From assembly GCA_043392685.1 (NCBI GenBank), contig JBHZGM010000005.1: 64,000 bases of DNA; one strand, given 5' to 3'. A program made the translations under genes and the position numbers. Every line of letters begins with the position of its first letter. Within the stretch, counting starts at the first letter, position 1. Under the pieces are notes generated by a model. It did no database searches and was not told where the DNA came from. It worked only from the letters and a program-made list of their open reading frames with translations. This stretch comes from Metapseudomonas sp043392685. GTDB taxonomy: Bacteria; Pseudomonadota; Gammaproteobacteria; Pseudomonadales; Pseudomonadaceae. Positions 17,690 through 27,383 of this stretch are shown in pieces.

Positions 17690-19111
17690 ATGCGCTCGCG
17701 CGCACTGTTTGCCGGGATTGGGGTTCTGCTTGCGGCGTTCGCCGCTGATGTCCTGGCTGCCGCGGAGGTTCGCGGGGTGCGATTGTGGCGCGCGCCGGAT
17801 AATACTCGCCTGGTTTTCGACCTGTCCGGGCCCGTTCAGCATTCCGTCTTCACCCTGACTGCGCCCGATCGCATCGTCATCGATATCAACGGCGCCCAGC
17901 TGGCTACCAGGCTGGAGCAGCTGTCCCTCAGCAATACTCCGATCACCAACGTCCGCTCCGCCCAGCGCACTCCTACCGACTTGCGCGTGGTGATCGACCT
18001 GTCATCCGCCGTGACGCCGAAGAGCTTTTCCCTGGCGCCCAACCAGCAGTACGGCAACCGTTTGGTGGTGGACCTGTTCGACCCGGAAGTGGCTGCCAGC
18101 GAAGCCAGTGCGCCGCGGGTGGCCACCGCGCCGAGCACGCCGCAACCGCCGGTGACGCCGACCCAGCCGGTTAGCAAGCTGCCGCCGGTGCCGGGCGGCA
18201 AGCGCGACATCGTGGTCGCCATCGACGCCGGCCACGGCGGTGAAGACCCGGGTGCCCTCGGGCCCAAGGGCCAGCACGAGAAGAACGTGACCCTGGCCAT
18301 CGCCAAGGAACTGCAGCGCCAGATCAACCAGGAAAAGGGCTTTCGTGGTGAACTGGTGCGTACCGGCGACTACTTCATCCCGTTGCGCAAGCGCACCGAA
18401 ATCGCCCGCAAGAAGGGCGCCGACCTGTTCGTTTCCATTCACGCCGATGCCGCGCCCAGCCGCAGTGCGTTCGGCGCCTCGGTATTCGCCCTGTCCGATC
18501 GCGGCGCCACCTCGGAAACCGCGCGCTGGCTGGCCGACAACGAAAACCGCTCCGACCTGATCGGTGGCGTGGGCAGCGTCAGCCTCGACGACAAGGACCG
18601 CATGCTGGCTGGTGTATTGCTGGACCTGTCGATGACCGCGACCATGTCCTCCAGCCTCAATGTCGGCCAGAAGGTGCTGTCCAACGTCGGTCAGGTCACC
18701 CCGTTGCACAAGCGCCGGGTGGAGCAGGCCGGCTTCATGGTGCTGAAGTCGCCGGACATCCCCTCGATCCTGGTGGAGACCGGCTTCATCTCCAACCACA
18801 ACGAATCGCAGAAGCTCGCCTCGCCCAGTCATCAGCAGGTACTTGCGCGTTCGATCAAGACCGGCGTCAAGCAGTTCTTCCAGCAGAACCCACCGCCTGG
18901 AACCTACATCGCCTGGCTGCGCGACCAGGGCAAGATCGCCATTGGCCCGCGCGAGCATGTCGTGACCTCCGGCGAGAGCCTGGCGCTGATCGCCCAGCGC
19001 TACGAGGTGAGCCTGGCCGCCCTGCGCAAGGCCAATTCGCTGTCCAGTGACAACATCAAGGTCGGCCAGACCCTCAGCATCCCCGCCGCGACCCTGGCGG
19101 CCCAGCCATGA
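17690..19111 (+). CDS. amiB: N-acetylmuramoyl-L-alanine amidase (AmiB/C type) with LysM domain
   Basis: Periplasmic zinc amidase that splits septal peptidoglycan during division. With the ATG at 17690 the product is 473 residues. It has a signal peptide (about 1-24, ending LAAA), an AMIN domain (about 25-135; LVFDLSGPVQHSVF), and a proline-rich linker. Then comes an Amidase_3 domain with zinc ligands in AIDAGHGGEDPGALG, SIHADAA and ILVETGFISN, and a C-terminal LysM repeat (VTSGESLALIAQRYEVSLAAL). An ATG at 17678 adds four residues and is nearly as good. The gene overlaps mutL by 4 bases (ATGA). The symbol follows PAO1 usage. Confidence 0.93.
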   Translation: MRSRALFAGIGVLLAAFAADVLAAAEVRGVRLWRAPDNTRLVFDLSGPVQHSVFTLTAPDRIVIDINGAQLATRLEQLSLSNTPITNVRSAQRTPTDLRVVIDLSSAVTPKSFSLAPNQQYGNRLVVDLFDPEVAASEASAPRVATAPSTPQPPVTPTQPVSKLPPVPGGKRDIVVAIDAGHGGEDPGALGPKGQHEKNVTLAIAKELQRQINQEKGFRGELVRTGDYFIPLRKRTEIARKKGADLFVSIHADAAPSRSAFGASVFALSDRGATSETARWLADNENRSDLIGGVGSVSLDDKDRMLAGVLLDLSMTATMSSSLNVGQKVLSNVGQVTPLHKRRVEQAGFMVLKSPDIPSILVETGFISNHNESQKLASPSHQQVLARSIKTGVKQFFQQNPPPGTYIAWLRDQGKIAIGPREHVVTSGESLALIAQRYEVSLAALRKANSLSSDNIKVGQTLSIPAATLAAQP

Positions 19112-20985
19112 GCAACCTGCCGCGAATCCAGCTGCTGAGTCCGCGGCTGGCGAACCAGATCGCCGCCGGCGAGGTGGTCGAGCGTCCCGCCTCGGTCATC
19201 AAGGAACTGCTGGAAAACAGCCTGGATGCCGGTGCCCGGCGCATCGACGTCGAAGTGGAGCAGGGCGGAATCAAGCTGCTGCGGGTGCGCGACGATGGTG
19301 GCGGTATTCCGCCCGACGATCTGCCGCTGGCCCTGGCGCGCCACGCTACCAGCAAGATTCGCGACCTGGAGGACCTCGAACGAGTGATGAGCCTGGGTTT
19401 CCGTGGCGAAGCGCTGGCCTCTATCAGCTCCGTCGCGCGTCTGACCCTGACCTCGCGCACCGCCGACGCGGACCAGGCCTGGCAGGTGGAAACCGAAGGC
19501 CGTGACATGGAGGCGCGGGTTCAGCCTGCAGCCCATCCCGTTGGTACTTCGGTGGAAGTGCGTGACCTGTTCTTCAATACACCGGCGCGCCGCAAGTTCC
19601 TGCGGGCGGAGAAGACCGAATTCGACCACCTGCAGGAAGTCATCAAGCGCCTGGCTCTGGCCCGTTTCGATGTGGCGTTTCACCTGCGCCACAACGGCAA
19701 GACCATCTTCGCCCTTCATGAGGCGCGTGACGCCATTTCCCGCGCCCGCCGCGTCGCCACGGTCTGCGGACCGGCGTTCCTGGAGCAGGCGCTGCCCATC
19801 GAGGTGGAGCGCAACGGCCTGCATCTCTGGGGCTGGGTCGGCCTGCCGACCTTCTCCCGCAGCCAGGCGGACCTGCAGTATTTCTACGTGAACGGGCGTA
19901 TGGTGCGCGACAAGCTGGTCGCCCACGCGGTGCGCCAGGCCTATCGCGACGTGCTGTACAACGGCCGGCACCCGACCTTCGTGTTGTTCTTCGAGGTCGA
20001 TCCTGCGGTCGTCGACGTCAACGTGCACCCGACCAAGCACGAGGTGCGCTTCCGTGACAGTCGCATGGTCCACGACTTCCTCTATGGCACCCTGCACCGC
20101 GCCCTGGGCGAGGTGCGTCCCGAGGACCAGCTGGCCGCGCCGGCCGCCACCGAAGCCGTCGTGCGTCCGAGCGGACTTGCCGCTGGCGAGTTCGGCCCCC
20201 AGGGCGAGATGAGCCTTGCGGCCAATGTGCTGGAGCAGCCTGCTGCCGAGCCAACCTGGCGCCCGCCGGCAGGAGGTTACCAGGCGCCGCGTCCGCAGCC
20301 TGTCGTACCAATCGCCGAGGCCCAGGGTGTCTATCGCGAGTACTTTGCGCCGCTGCCCGCCGCCTCCGCGCCTGTCGTGCTGCCGGAATCCCAGGGCGAT
20401 GTGCCGCCGCTGGGCTACGCCCTGGCCCAGCTCAAGGGCATCTACATCCTCGCGGAGAATGCCCAGGGGCTGGTGCTGGTGGATATGCACGCGGCCCATG
20501 AGCGCATCACCTATGAACGGCTGAAAGTCGCGATGGCCAGTGAAGGGCTCAAGGGGCAACCGTTGCTGGTGCCGGAATCCATTGCGGTCAGCCAGCGTGA
20601 AGCCGATTGCGCCGAGGAACACGGCGAATGGTTTCGCCGTCTGGGCTTCGAATTGCAGCGCCTTGGCCCGGAAACCCTGGCTATTCGTCAAATCCCGGCC
20701 CTGTTGAAGCAGGCCGAAGCCTCGCAATTGGTGCGCGACGTCCTGTCCGATCTGCTGGAATACGGCACCAGTGACCGCATCCAGGCGCACTTGAACGAGT
20801 TGTTGGGCACCATGGCCTGCCATGGCGCCGTGCGCGCCAATCGCCGTCTGACCCAGCCGGAAATGAACGCCCTGCTGCGGGATATGGAACACACCGAACG
20901 CAGCGGCCAGTGCAACCATGGGCGTCCGACCTGGACGCAGCTGGGAATGGATGACCTGGACAAGCTGTTCCTGCGCGGTCGCTGA
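19108..20985 (+). CDS. mutL: DNA mismatch repair endonuclease MutL
   Basis: Links MutS mismatch recognition to strand removal. The 625-residue protein has an N-terminal GHKL ATPase (IAAGEVVERPASV, GFRGEALASI) and a proline/alanine-rich linker (about 340-430). Its C-terminal dimerisation domain keeps the endonuclease signature DMHA-x2-E-x4-E from Asp459, plus ACHGA and CNHGRP metal-binding stretches. This is the nicking type of MutL used by Pseudomonas, which lacks MutH, and not the E. coli type. It is coupled by ATGA overlap to the amidase and followed 2 bases later by miaA. Confidence 0.96.
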   Translation: MSNLPRIQLLSPRLANQIAAGEVVERPASVIKELLENSLDAGARRIDVEVEQGGIKLLRVRDDGGGIPPDDLPLALARHATSKIRDLEDLERVMSLGFRGEALASISSVARLTLTSRTADADQAWQVETEGRDMEARVQPAAHPVGTSVEVRDLFFNTPARRKFLRAEKTEFDHLQEVIKRLALARFDVAFHLRHNGKTIFALHEARDAISRARRVATVCGPAFLEQALPIEVERNGLHLWGWVGLPTFSRSQADLQYFYVNGRMVRDKLVAHAVRQAYRDVLYNGRHPTFVLFFEVDPAVVDVNVHPTKHEVRFRDSRMVHDFLYGTLHRALGEVRPEDQLAAPAATEAVVRPSGLAAGEFGPQGEMSLAANVLEQPAAEPTWRPPAGGYQAPRPQPVVPIAEAQGVYREYFAPLPAASAPVVLPESQGDVPPLGYALAQLKGIYILAENAQGLVLVDMHAAHERITYERLKVAMASEGLKGQPLLVPESIAVSQREADCAEEHGEWFRRLGFELQRLGPETLAIRQIPALLKQAEASQLVRDVLSDLLEYGTSDRIQAHLNELLGTMACHGAVRANRRLTQPEMNALLRDMEHTERSGQCNHGRPTWTQLGMDDLDKLFLRGR

Positions 20986-20987
20986 TC

Positions 20988-21962
20988 ATGACTGAACGGC
21001 TGCCGCCGGCGATTTTCCTCATGGGTCCCACGGCCGCCGGCAAGACTGACCTGGCCCTGGAGCTGGCGCGGGTGCTGCCGTGTGAGTTGATCAGTGTCGA
21101 TTCGGCATTGATCTACCGCGGCATGGACATTGGCACCGCCAAGCCGGACAAGGCCACCCTGGCCGAATTTCCCCATCGACTGATCGATATCCGAGACCCG
21201 GCCGAAAGCTACTCCGCCGCGGAATTTCGCGCGGACGCCCTGGCCGCCATGGCGGAAATCACCTCCCGGGGTCGAATTCCGCTGCTGGTGGGCGGCACCA
21301 TGTTGTATTACAAGGCGTTGCTGGAGGGGTTGGCGGACATGCCCAGCGCCGACCCTGAAGTTCGCGCCGAACTGGAAGCCCGCGCCGCCCGTGAAGGCTG
21401 GGGCGCCCTGCATCGGGAGCTGGCGGCGGTCGATCCGGAGTCCGCCGCGCGCATCCATCCCAACGATCCCCAGCGGCTGGTCCGCGCGCTCGAGGTGTAC
21501 AAGGTCAGCGGGCTCACCATGACCGCCCATCGACAGCGCCAGGCTGCGCAAAATACGGCCGGGAATACGCCAGGAACGGCGCATTTGCCTTATACTGTCG
21601 CGCACTTGGCCATTGCGCCGGCGCAACGCCAGGTATTGCACGAAAGAATTGCGCAACGTTTTCGCTTGATGCTGGAACAGGGCTTCATCGAAGAGGTCGA
21701 AGCGCTGCGACGCAGAAGTGACTTGCACGCGGGACTGCCGTCTATAAGGGCGGTTGGTTATCGCCAGGCCTGGGATTACCTGGATGGCGTGCTGACCCGG
21801 GACGGGCTGGAAGAGCGAGGCATCATCGCCACTCGCCAGCTCGCCAAGCGACAGTTCACCTGGTTGCGTAGTTGGTCCGATCTGTACTGGTTGGACAGCC
21901 TGGCTTGCGACAATCTGCCGCGTACCTTGAAATACCTGAGGTCGGTCTCCATATTGAGCTGA
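20988..21962 (+). CDS. miaA: tRNA dimethylallyltransferase MiaA
   Basis: Adds a dimethylallyl group to A37 of tRNAs reading UNN codons. The 324-residue protein has the P-loop MGPTAAGKTDLALEL, SVDSALIYRGMDIGTAKP, VGGTMLYYKALLEGL and the C-terminal TRQLAKRQFTWLR. It starts 2 bases after the mutL stop and lies 102 bases before hfq. In enterobacteria hfq promoters lie within miaA; here no convincing promoter pair was found inside the gene. Confidence 0.96.
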   Translation: MTERLPPAIFLMGPTAAGKTDLALELARVLPCELISVDSALIYRGMDIGTAKPDKATLAEFPHRLIDIRDPAESYSAAEFRADALAAMAEITSRGRIPLLVGGTMLYYKALLEGLADMPSADPEVRAELEARAAREGWGALHRELAAVDPESAARIHPNDPQRLVRALEVYKVSGLTMTAHRQRQAAQNTAGNTPGTAHLPYTVAHLAIAPAQRQVLHERIAQRFRLMLEQGFIEEVEALRRRSDLHAGLPSIRAVGYRQAWDYLDGVLTRDGLEERGIIATRQLAKRQFTWLRSWSDLYWLDSLACDNLPRTLKYLRSVSILS

Positions 21963-22064
21963 GGCCTCACCTGTTACCGTCTATCCTTGGGGGTAGGGCG
22001 GATACCAGTCATCTTTCTTGTCATTTGAAAACTAAAACGATTGATCCCTAAAGGAGAGCGGCAC

Positions 22065-22319
22065 ATGTCAAAAGGGCATTCGCTACAAGACCCTTACCTC
22101 AATACCCTGCGTAAGGAACGCGTACCGGTTTCCATCTATCTGGTAAACGGCATCAAGCTGCAGGGCCAGATCGAATCCTTCGACCAGTTCGTGATTCTGC
22201 TGAAGAACACTGTCAGCCAGATGGTCTACAAACACGCGATTTCCACTGTTGTGCCGAGTCGTCCGGTACGCCTGCCCAGCGCCTCCGAGCAGGAGCAGCC
22301 TGAGCCGGGTAACGCCTGA
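22065..22319 (+). CDS. hfq: RNA chaperone Hfq
   Basis: Hexameric Sm-like RNA chaperone for small-RNA regulation. The 84-residue protein has both Sm motifs: NGIKLQGQIESFDQFVILL and the YKHAISTVVPSR motif that builds the distal and proximal faces. The short acidic C-terminal tail (EQEQPEPGNA) is typical of pseudomonads. The start ATG at 22065 is set by AAGGAGAG at 22051-22058; an upstream in-frame start at 22041 lies before that site and is rejected. Confidence 0.98.
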   Translation: MSKGHSLQDPYLNTLRKERVPVSIYLVNGIKLQGQIESFDQFVILLKNTVSQMVYKHAISTVVPSRPVRLPSASEQEQPEPGNA

Positions 22320-22331
22320 TAGGAGACTGCT

Positions 22332-23633
22332 TTGTTTTTCGAACGCCCTGGTGGTGGTGAACGGGCCATCCTGGTTCATCTGGAAGGCCAAGATCCCGAG
22401 GCGCGCGAAGACCCGCAGGAATTCCTGGAGCTTGCACGTTCGGCCGGTGCGGATACGGTGGCATTCGTCTCCGTTTCCCGTCACCAGCCAACGGCCAAGT
22501 ATCTGATCGGCAGCGGCAAGGTCGATGAATTGCATGACCTGGTGAAGGCCGAAAAGGCTGAGCTGGTCATCTTCAATCACACCCTCACGCCCAGCCAGGA
22601 GCGCAACCTCGAGCGCGCCTTCGAGTGCCGGGTGCTTGACCGTACCGGTCTGATTCTCGACATCTTCGCCCAGCGCGCTCGTACCCATGAGGGCAAGCTG
22701 CAAGTCGAACTGGCCCAGCTCAATCACATGAGCACGCGCCTGGTGCGCGGCTGGACCCACCTTGAGCGTCAGAAAGGTGGTATCGGCCTGCGGGGCCCGG
22801 GTGAGACCCAGCTGGAAACCGACCGTCGCTTGCTGCGAATCCGCATTCGCCAGATCAAGCAACGTCTCGAGAAGGTGCGCAGCCAGCGCGAGCAGGCCCG
22901 TCGTGGCCGCAAGCGTGCGGATATCCCCGCTGTTTCCCTGGTCGGCTATACCAACGCCGGCAAATCCACCTTGTTCAATGCCCTGACCACGTCGGAGGTC
23001 TACGCGGCTGATCAATTGTTCGCGACCCTCGATCCGACCCTGCGCCGGCTCGAGCTGGATGACCTGGGTCCGATCGTGCTGGCCGACACCGTAGGCTTCA
23101 TTCGTCACCTGCCGCACAAGCTGGTGGAAGCCTTCCGGGCTACCCTTGAAGAATCTGCCAGCGCGGACCTGCTGCTGCATGTGATCGACGCCCATGAGCC
23201 GGAGCGCATGGCACAGATCGAGCAGGTGCTGGCGGTGTTGGGCGAGATCGGCGCTGAAGGCCTGCCTATGCTGGAGGTCTACAACAAGGTCGACCTGCTG
23301 GAAAGCGTCGAGCCGCATATCCAGCGCGATGGCGACGGCAAGCCTGAGCGCGTGTGGCTGTCTGCACGTGATGGCAGCGGCCTGGAGTTGCTGGAGCAGG
23401 CGATAGCCGAGTTGTTGGGCGAGGATCTGTTCGTGGGTACCTTGCGCCTGCCGCAGCGTTTCGGCCGGTTGCGGGCCCAGTTCTTCGCCCTTGGCGCGGT
23501 GCAGACCGAGGATCACAACGAGGCCGGTGAGATTCTCCTCGCCGTACGCCTGCCGCGTGTCGAGTTGAATCGATTGGTCAGTCGCGAAGGCTGGCAGCCG
23601 AGCGAGTTTCTAGAGCAACACACTTTGCAATAA
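22332..23633 (+). CDS. hflX: Ribosome-associated GTPase HflX
   Basis: GTPase that splits stalled 70S ribosomes under stress. The 433-residue protein has the N-terminal HflX domain (about 20-185; SGKVDELHDLVKAEKAELVIFN), the signature RGPGETQLETDRR and the G motifs GYTNAGKSTLFN, DTVGF and NKVD. The start is a TTG at 22332 with AGGAG at 22321-22325, 6 bases upstream; the encoded MFFERPGGGERAILVHL agrees with relatives. It is 12 bases from hfq and likely in the same operon. Confidence 0.95.
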   Translation: MFFERPGGGERAILVHLEGQDPEAREDPQEFLELARSAGADTVAFVSVSRHQPTAKYLIGSGKVDELHDLVKAEKAELVIFNHTLTPSQERNLERAFECRVLDRTGLILDIFAQRARTHEGKLQVELAQLNHMSTRLVRGWTHLERQKGGIGLRGPGETQLETDRRLLRIRIRQIKQRLEKVRSQREQARRGRKRADIPAVSLVGYTNAGKSTLFNALTTSEVYAADQLFATLDPTLRRLELDDLGPIVLADTVGFIRHLPHKLVEAFRATLEESASADLLLHVIDAHEPERMAQIEQVLAVLGEIGAEGLPMLEVYNKVDLLESVEPHIQRDGDGKPERVWLSARDGSGLELLEQAIAELLGEDLFVGTLRLPQRFGRLRAQFFALGAVQTEDHNEAGEILLAVRLPRVELNRLVSREGWQPSEFLEQHTLQ

Positions 23634-23729
23634 AGCCCGTTCAGGTGATTTTGCGGCGGGCTGCGGGCTTGGGTAGCATGGGCGGGCGCGCCGTGGGCGC
23701 GTCTTTGCTTTATCAGTATGGAGAGCGCT

Positions 23730-24899
23730 ATGGCTTGGAACGAGCCGGGTGGCAACTCGAATAACCAGGATCCCTGGGGTGGACGCCGTGGTGGCGACCG
23801 CAAAGGGCCACCGGACCTGGACGAAGCCTTCCGCAAGCTGCAGGACAGCCTGAACGGATTGTTCGGCAGCGGCAAGAAACGTGGCGGCGGCGATGATGGC
23901 GGCGGCAGATCGGGTGGCTTCGGCCTGCTCGGCATCGGCCTGGCCCTGCTTGCCGTGGTCTGGCTGTACAGCGCGGTCTATGTGGTGGACGAGCAGGAGC
24001 AGGCCGTGGTGCTGCGCTTCGGCAAGTACTACGAGACTGTCGGTCCCGGCCTGAACATCTATTTCCCGCCGATCGATCGCAAGTTCCAGGAGAACGTCAC
24101 CCGCGAGCGAGCCTACAGCAAGCAGGGACAGATGCTCACCGAGGACGAGAACATCGTCGAAGTGCCGCTCACGGTCCAGTACAAGATCAGCAACCTTCAG
24201 GACTTCGTGCTGAACGTCGACCAACCTGAAGTAAGCCTGCAGCACGCCACCGAGAGCGCCCTGCGCCACGTGGTCGGCTCCACCGAGATGGACCAGGTCC
24301 TGACTGAGGGCCGCGAGCTGATGGCCAGCGAGATCAAGGAGCGTCTGCAGCGCTTCCTCGACACCTACCGCACCGGTATCACCGTCACCCAGGTCAACGT
24401 GCAGAGCGCGGCAGCCCCGCGTGAAGTGCAGGAAGCCTTCGACGACGTGATCCGTGCCCGTGAAGACGAACAGCGCGCGAAGAACCAGGCCGAAGCCTAC
24501 GCCAACGCCGTGGTACCCGAAGCCCGTGGCCAGGCGCAGCGCATCATCGAGGACGCCAACGGCTACCGCGATGAAGTGATCGCCCGTGCCGAGGGTGAGG
24601 CCGATCGCTTCAGCAAGCTGCTGGTCGAGTATCACAAAGCGCCGGAAGTCACTCGCCAGCGTCTGTACCTCGAAACCATGCAGGAAGTGCTGGCCAACAC
24701 CAGCAAGGTGCTGGTTTCCGGCAAGGACGGCCAGAGCAACCTGCTCTACCTGCCGCTGGACAAGATGATCGATAACCGTGGCACCAGTCAGGCGCCGGTA
24801 GCGCCGGCAGGATCGGCCGCCGCAAGCGGCAGTGACCTCGGGTCGCGCGTCGCCACTGACTTGCAGCAGCGCAATCTGCGTTCCAGGGAGAGTCGCTGA
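23730..24899 (+). CDS. hflK: FtsH protease modulator HflK
   Basis: SPFH/band-7 membrane protein that forms a cage with HflC around the FtsH protease. The 389-residue product has a glycine-rich N-terminus (GGNSNNQDPWGG and GGGDDGGGRSGG). One membrane segment lies near residues 67-85, followed by the band-7 domain (VVDEQEQAVVLRFGKYY) and a long EEQ/AEAYAN-type coiled coil. Start ATG at 23730 with GGAGAG 5 bases away; the ATG at 23718 contains that site. It ends at a TGATG junction with hflC. Confidence 0.95.
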   Translation: MAWNEPGGNSNNQDPWGGRRGGDRKGPPDLDEAFRKLQDSLNGLFGSGKKRGGGDDGGGRSGGFGLLGIGLALLAVVWLYSAVYVVDEQEQAVVLRFGKYYETVGPGLNIYFPPIDRKFQENVTRERAYSKQGQMLTEDENIVEVPLTVQYKISNLQDFVLNVDQPEVSLQHATESALRHVVGSTEMDQVLTEGRELMASEIKERLQRFLDTYRTGITVTQVNVQSAAAPREVQEAFDDVIRAREDEQRAKNQAEAYANAVVPEARGQAQRIIEDANGYRDEVIARAEGEADRFSKLLVEYHKAPEVTRQRLYLETMQEVLANTSKVLVSGKDGQSNLLYLPLDKMIDNRGTSQAPVAPAGSAAASGSDLGSRVATDLQQRNLRSRESR

Positions 24900-25768
24900 T
24901 GAGCAATAAATCGCTGTTTGCCCTGATCGGCGGCGTGGTGGTGGCCCTGCTCCTGTGGAGCAGCCTGTACATCGTGTCGCAGACCGAGAAAGCAGTACTC
25001 CTGCAGTTCGGCCGGATCGTCGAGGCTGACGTCCAGCCCGGCCTGCACTTCAAGATTCCGTACGTCAACCAGGTGCGCAAGTTCGACGCGCGTCTGCTGA
25101 CCCTGGATTCGCCGACCCAGCGCTTCCTGACCCTGGAGAAGAAAGCGGTGATGGTGGATGCCTACGCCAAGTGGCGCGTGGCTGATGCCGAGCGTTTCTA
25201 TACCGCGACTTCCGGCATGAAGCAGATTGCCGACGAGCGTCTGTCCCGTCGTCTCGAAGCCGGCCTGCGCGACCAGTTCGGCAAGCGCACCCTGCACGAA
25301 GTGGTTTCCGGTGAGCGCGATGCGCTGATGGCGGACATCACCGCTTCCCTCAACCGCATGGCCAGCAAGGAGCTGGGCATCGAGGTCGTGGACGTGCGGG
25401 TGAAGGCCATCGACCTGCCCAAGGAAGTGAACCGCAGCGTGTTCGAGCGGATGAGCACCGAGCGTGAGCGCGAAGCCCGCGAGCACCGCGCCAAGGGTTC
25501 GGAGCTGGCTGAAGGCATTCGTGCCGACGCCGATCGTCAGCGCCGCGTACTGCTGGCCGAGGCCTATCGCGAAGCCGAGGAAACTCGCGGTGATGGCGAT
25601 GCCAAGGCCGCTGCAATCTATGCCAAGGCGTACGGTCAGGATCAGGAGTTCTACTCCTTCCACCGCAGCCTCCAGGCCTATCGCGAAAGCTTTGCCAACA
25701 AGGGCGATGTGATGGTGCTGGATCCCAATAGCGAGTTTTTCCGCTATCTGGACAAGGCTGCACGCTGA
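24899..25768 (+). CDS. hflC: FtsH protease modulator HflC
   Basis: Partner of HflK in the periplasmic-side cage over FtsH. The 289-residue protein has an N-terminal membrane anchor (FALIGGVVVALLLWSSLYIV), the band-7 domain (VSQTEKAVLLQFGRI; DVRVKAIDLPKEVNRSVFERM) and a helical tail with AKGSELAEGIRADADRQRR. The start ATG overlaps the hflK stop by one base. A terminator at 25838-25860 follows. Confidence 0.96.
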   Translation: MSNKSLFALIGGVVVALLLWSSLYIVSQTEKAVLLQFGRIVEADVQPGLHFKIPYVNQVRKFDARLLTLDSPTQRFLTLEKKAVMVDAYAKWRVADAERFYTATSGMKQIADERLSRRLEAGLRDQFGKRTLHEVVSGERDALMADITASLNRMASKELGIEVVDVRVKAIDLPKEVNRSVFERMSTEREREAREHRAKGSELAEGIRADADRQRRVLLAEAYREAEETRGDGDAKAAAIYAKAYGQDQEFYSFHRSLQAYRESFANKGDVMVLDPNSEFFRYLDKAAR

Positions 25769-25837
25769 CGCAAGGCCCCCGGTGGACGCTCATCGTCCGC
25801 CGGGGTGACCGTCAGGGAAAACGTGTTATCATGGGTC

Positions 25838-25860
25838 AGCCGGGAAATCCCGGCTTTTTT
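25838..25860 (+). terminator. Rho-independent terminator after hflC
   Basis: AGCCGGG (25838-25844), AAAT loop, then CCCGGCT followed by a six-T run to 25860. It ends the hfq-hflXKC transcript 70 bases after hflC. The next gene begins 16 bases later, so its message may be read-through or come from its own promoter. Confidence 0.85.
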
Positions 25861-25875
25861 GCGTCCGCGGGAATC

Positions 25876-26061
25876 ATGTGGCAGGAACTCGGCATTGCCT
25901 TTTGTCTGATGCTGGTGCTGGAAGGCATCCTGCCCTTCCTCTATCCGCGCCGTTGGCGCGCCGCGGTGCTTGGGTTGGCGGAGTTCAAGGACCGCCATCT
26001 CCGCCTGATGGGCCTGTCCAGCATGTTGCTGGGGACTGGCCTCCTTTATCTGCTTCACTGA
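25876..26061 (+). CDS. DUF2065 small membrane protein
   Basis: A 61-residue protein with two hydrophobic helices (about 5-20 and 41-58) and a basic loop (PRRWRAAVLGLAEFKDRHLR) between them. DUF2065 proteins (YjeT in E. coli) are almost always found between hflC and hisZ or purA; function unknown. I chose the ATG at 25876 (MWQELGIAFCL), since an earlier in-frame start at 25831 would read through the terminator hairpin. GGGA lies 6 bases upstream. Confidence 0.9.
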   Translation: MWQELGIAFCLMLVLEGILPFLYPRRWRAAVLGLAEFKDRHLRLMGLSSMLLGTGLLYLLH

Positions 26062-26095
26062 TGGCTTGCCGCCCGGCTGAGAGGGGATTGGCGAA

Positions 26096-27280
26096 ATGGC
26101 AACGGTAGATCGCTGGCTGCTGCCAGACGGTATCGAAGAAGTACTGCCGCCCGAGGCGGCACGCATCGAGGCAGCCCGCCGCCAGGTGCTGGACCTGTTC
26201 CAGCGTTGGGGCTACGACTTCGTGGTCACTCCGCATATCGAATATCTCGAGTCCCTGCTGACTGGTGCCGGCCAGGATCTCGACCTGCGCACCTTCAAGG
26301 TGACCGACCCGCAGTCGGGCCACCTGATGGGGTTCCGCGCCGACATCACCCCGCAAGTGGCGCGCATCGACGCCCATACCTTGCGCCGTGAAGGTCCGAA
26401 CCGCCTGTGCTACGCGGGCAGCGTGCTGCACGCCAAGCCGCGGGCGCTGTCCACCTCGCGCAGCCCGATCCAGCTGGGCGCCGAGCTTTACGGCGATGCC
26501 AGTCCGGCGAGCGACGTCGAGGTCATCAGCCTGATGCTCGAGATGCTCGAACTGGCCGCCGTGCCGGACGTGCACATGGATCTCGGCCACGTCGGCATCT
26601 ACCGTGGCCTGGCTCGGGCTGCCGGTCTTTCCGGTGAAACCGAGCGCAGCCTGTTCGATGCCCTGCAGCGCAAGGCAGTGGACGAAGTTGCTGAACTGAC
26701 TGCAGACCTGCCGCACGAACTGGCGTCCATGCTCCGCGCTCTGGTCGAGCTCTGTGGTGGCCGCGAAGTGCTGGATCTTGCCCAAGGCGTGCTGATGGAT
26801 GCGCCGGAAGATGTGCATCGCGCGCTGGACGAGCTGATCGCCATTGCCGACGCCCTGGAGCTGCGCTATCCCGAACTCCCGCTCTACTTCGACCTGGGCG
26901 AACTGCGTGGCTATCACTATCACACCGGGGTGGTCTTCGCCGCCTTCGTTCCGGGCGTTGGGCAGTCCATCGCCCAGGGCGGTCGCTATGACGACATCGG
27001 CGCCTATTTCGGTCGTGCTCGTCCGGCTACGGGCTTCTCCACCGACCTGAAGACCCTGGTGACCCTGGGCAGCATGGTGCTGGAGCAGCCGGTTCCCGGC
27101 ATTTGGGCGCCGGATAGCCACGACCCGTACCTGTGGTACGAGGTCAAGCGCCTGCGTGCCGAAGGGCAGCGTGTGGTGCAGGCCCTGCCGGGGCAGGAAG
27201 TTGCAAGCGCGGCGGAAGCCGGTTGCGATCGCCAGCTGCTCTTGCGTGACGGGCGCTGGCAAGTGGCGGTGCTTTCCTAG
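26096..27280 (+). CDS. hisZ: ATP phosphoribosyltransferase regulatory subunit HisZ
   Basis: Regulatory, histidyl-tRNA-synthetase-like subunit required by short-form HisG for the first step of histidine synthesis. The 394-residue protein has class II synthetase motifs (RWLLPDGIEEVLPPEAARIE; MGFRADITPQVARIDAH), but the family lacks aminoacylation. The HisG partner is not in this window, as is usual in pseudomonads. Start ATG at 26096 behind GAGGGG. It lies between the DUF2065 gene and purA. Confidence 0.95.
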   Translation: MATVDRWLLPDGIEEVLPPEAARIEAARRQVLDLFQRWGYDFVVTPHIEYLESLLTGAGQDLDLRTFKVTDPQSGHLMGFRADITPQVARIDAHTLRREGPNRLCYAGSVLHAKPRALSTSRSPIQLGAELYGDASPASDVEVISLMLEMLELAAVPDVHMDLGHVGIYRGLARAAGLSGETERSLFDALQRKAVDEVAELTADLPHELASMLRALVELCGGREVLDLAQGVLMDAPEDVHRALDELIAIADALELRYPELPLYFDLGELRGYHYHTGVVFAAFVPGVGQSIAQGGRYDDIGAYFGRARPATGFSTDLKTLVTLGSMVLEQPVPGIWAPDSHDPYLWYEVKRLRAEGQRVVQALPGQEVASAAEAGCDRQLLLRDGRWQVAVLS

Positions 27281-27383
27281 TAAGTGGCTTCATGGCTGGT
27301 GCAAGACTGCCGGCCACTAACGAGTTTGTGTGTTTTCCGCCGGCGGCTGCCGGCATCGAGCTTCTGCGAAGAGGACAAGTGTT

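Noticed and set aside
19000..20919. 639-codon minus-strand open frame
   Set aside because: Antisense shadow of mutL, which has all MutL motifs on the plus strand.
21591..21596. TATACT inside miaA as -10 of an hfq promoter
   Set aside because: No -35 hexamer at 16-18 bases upstream; the stretch encodes conserved MiaA residues.
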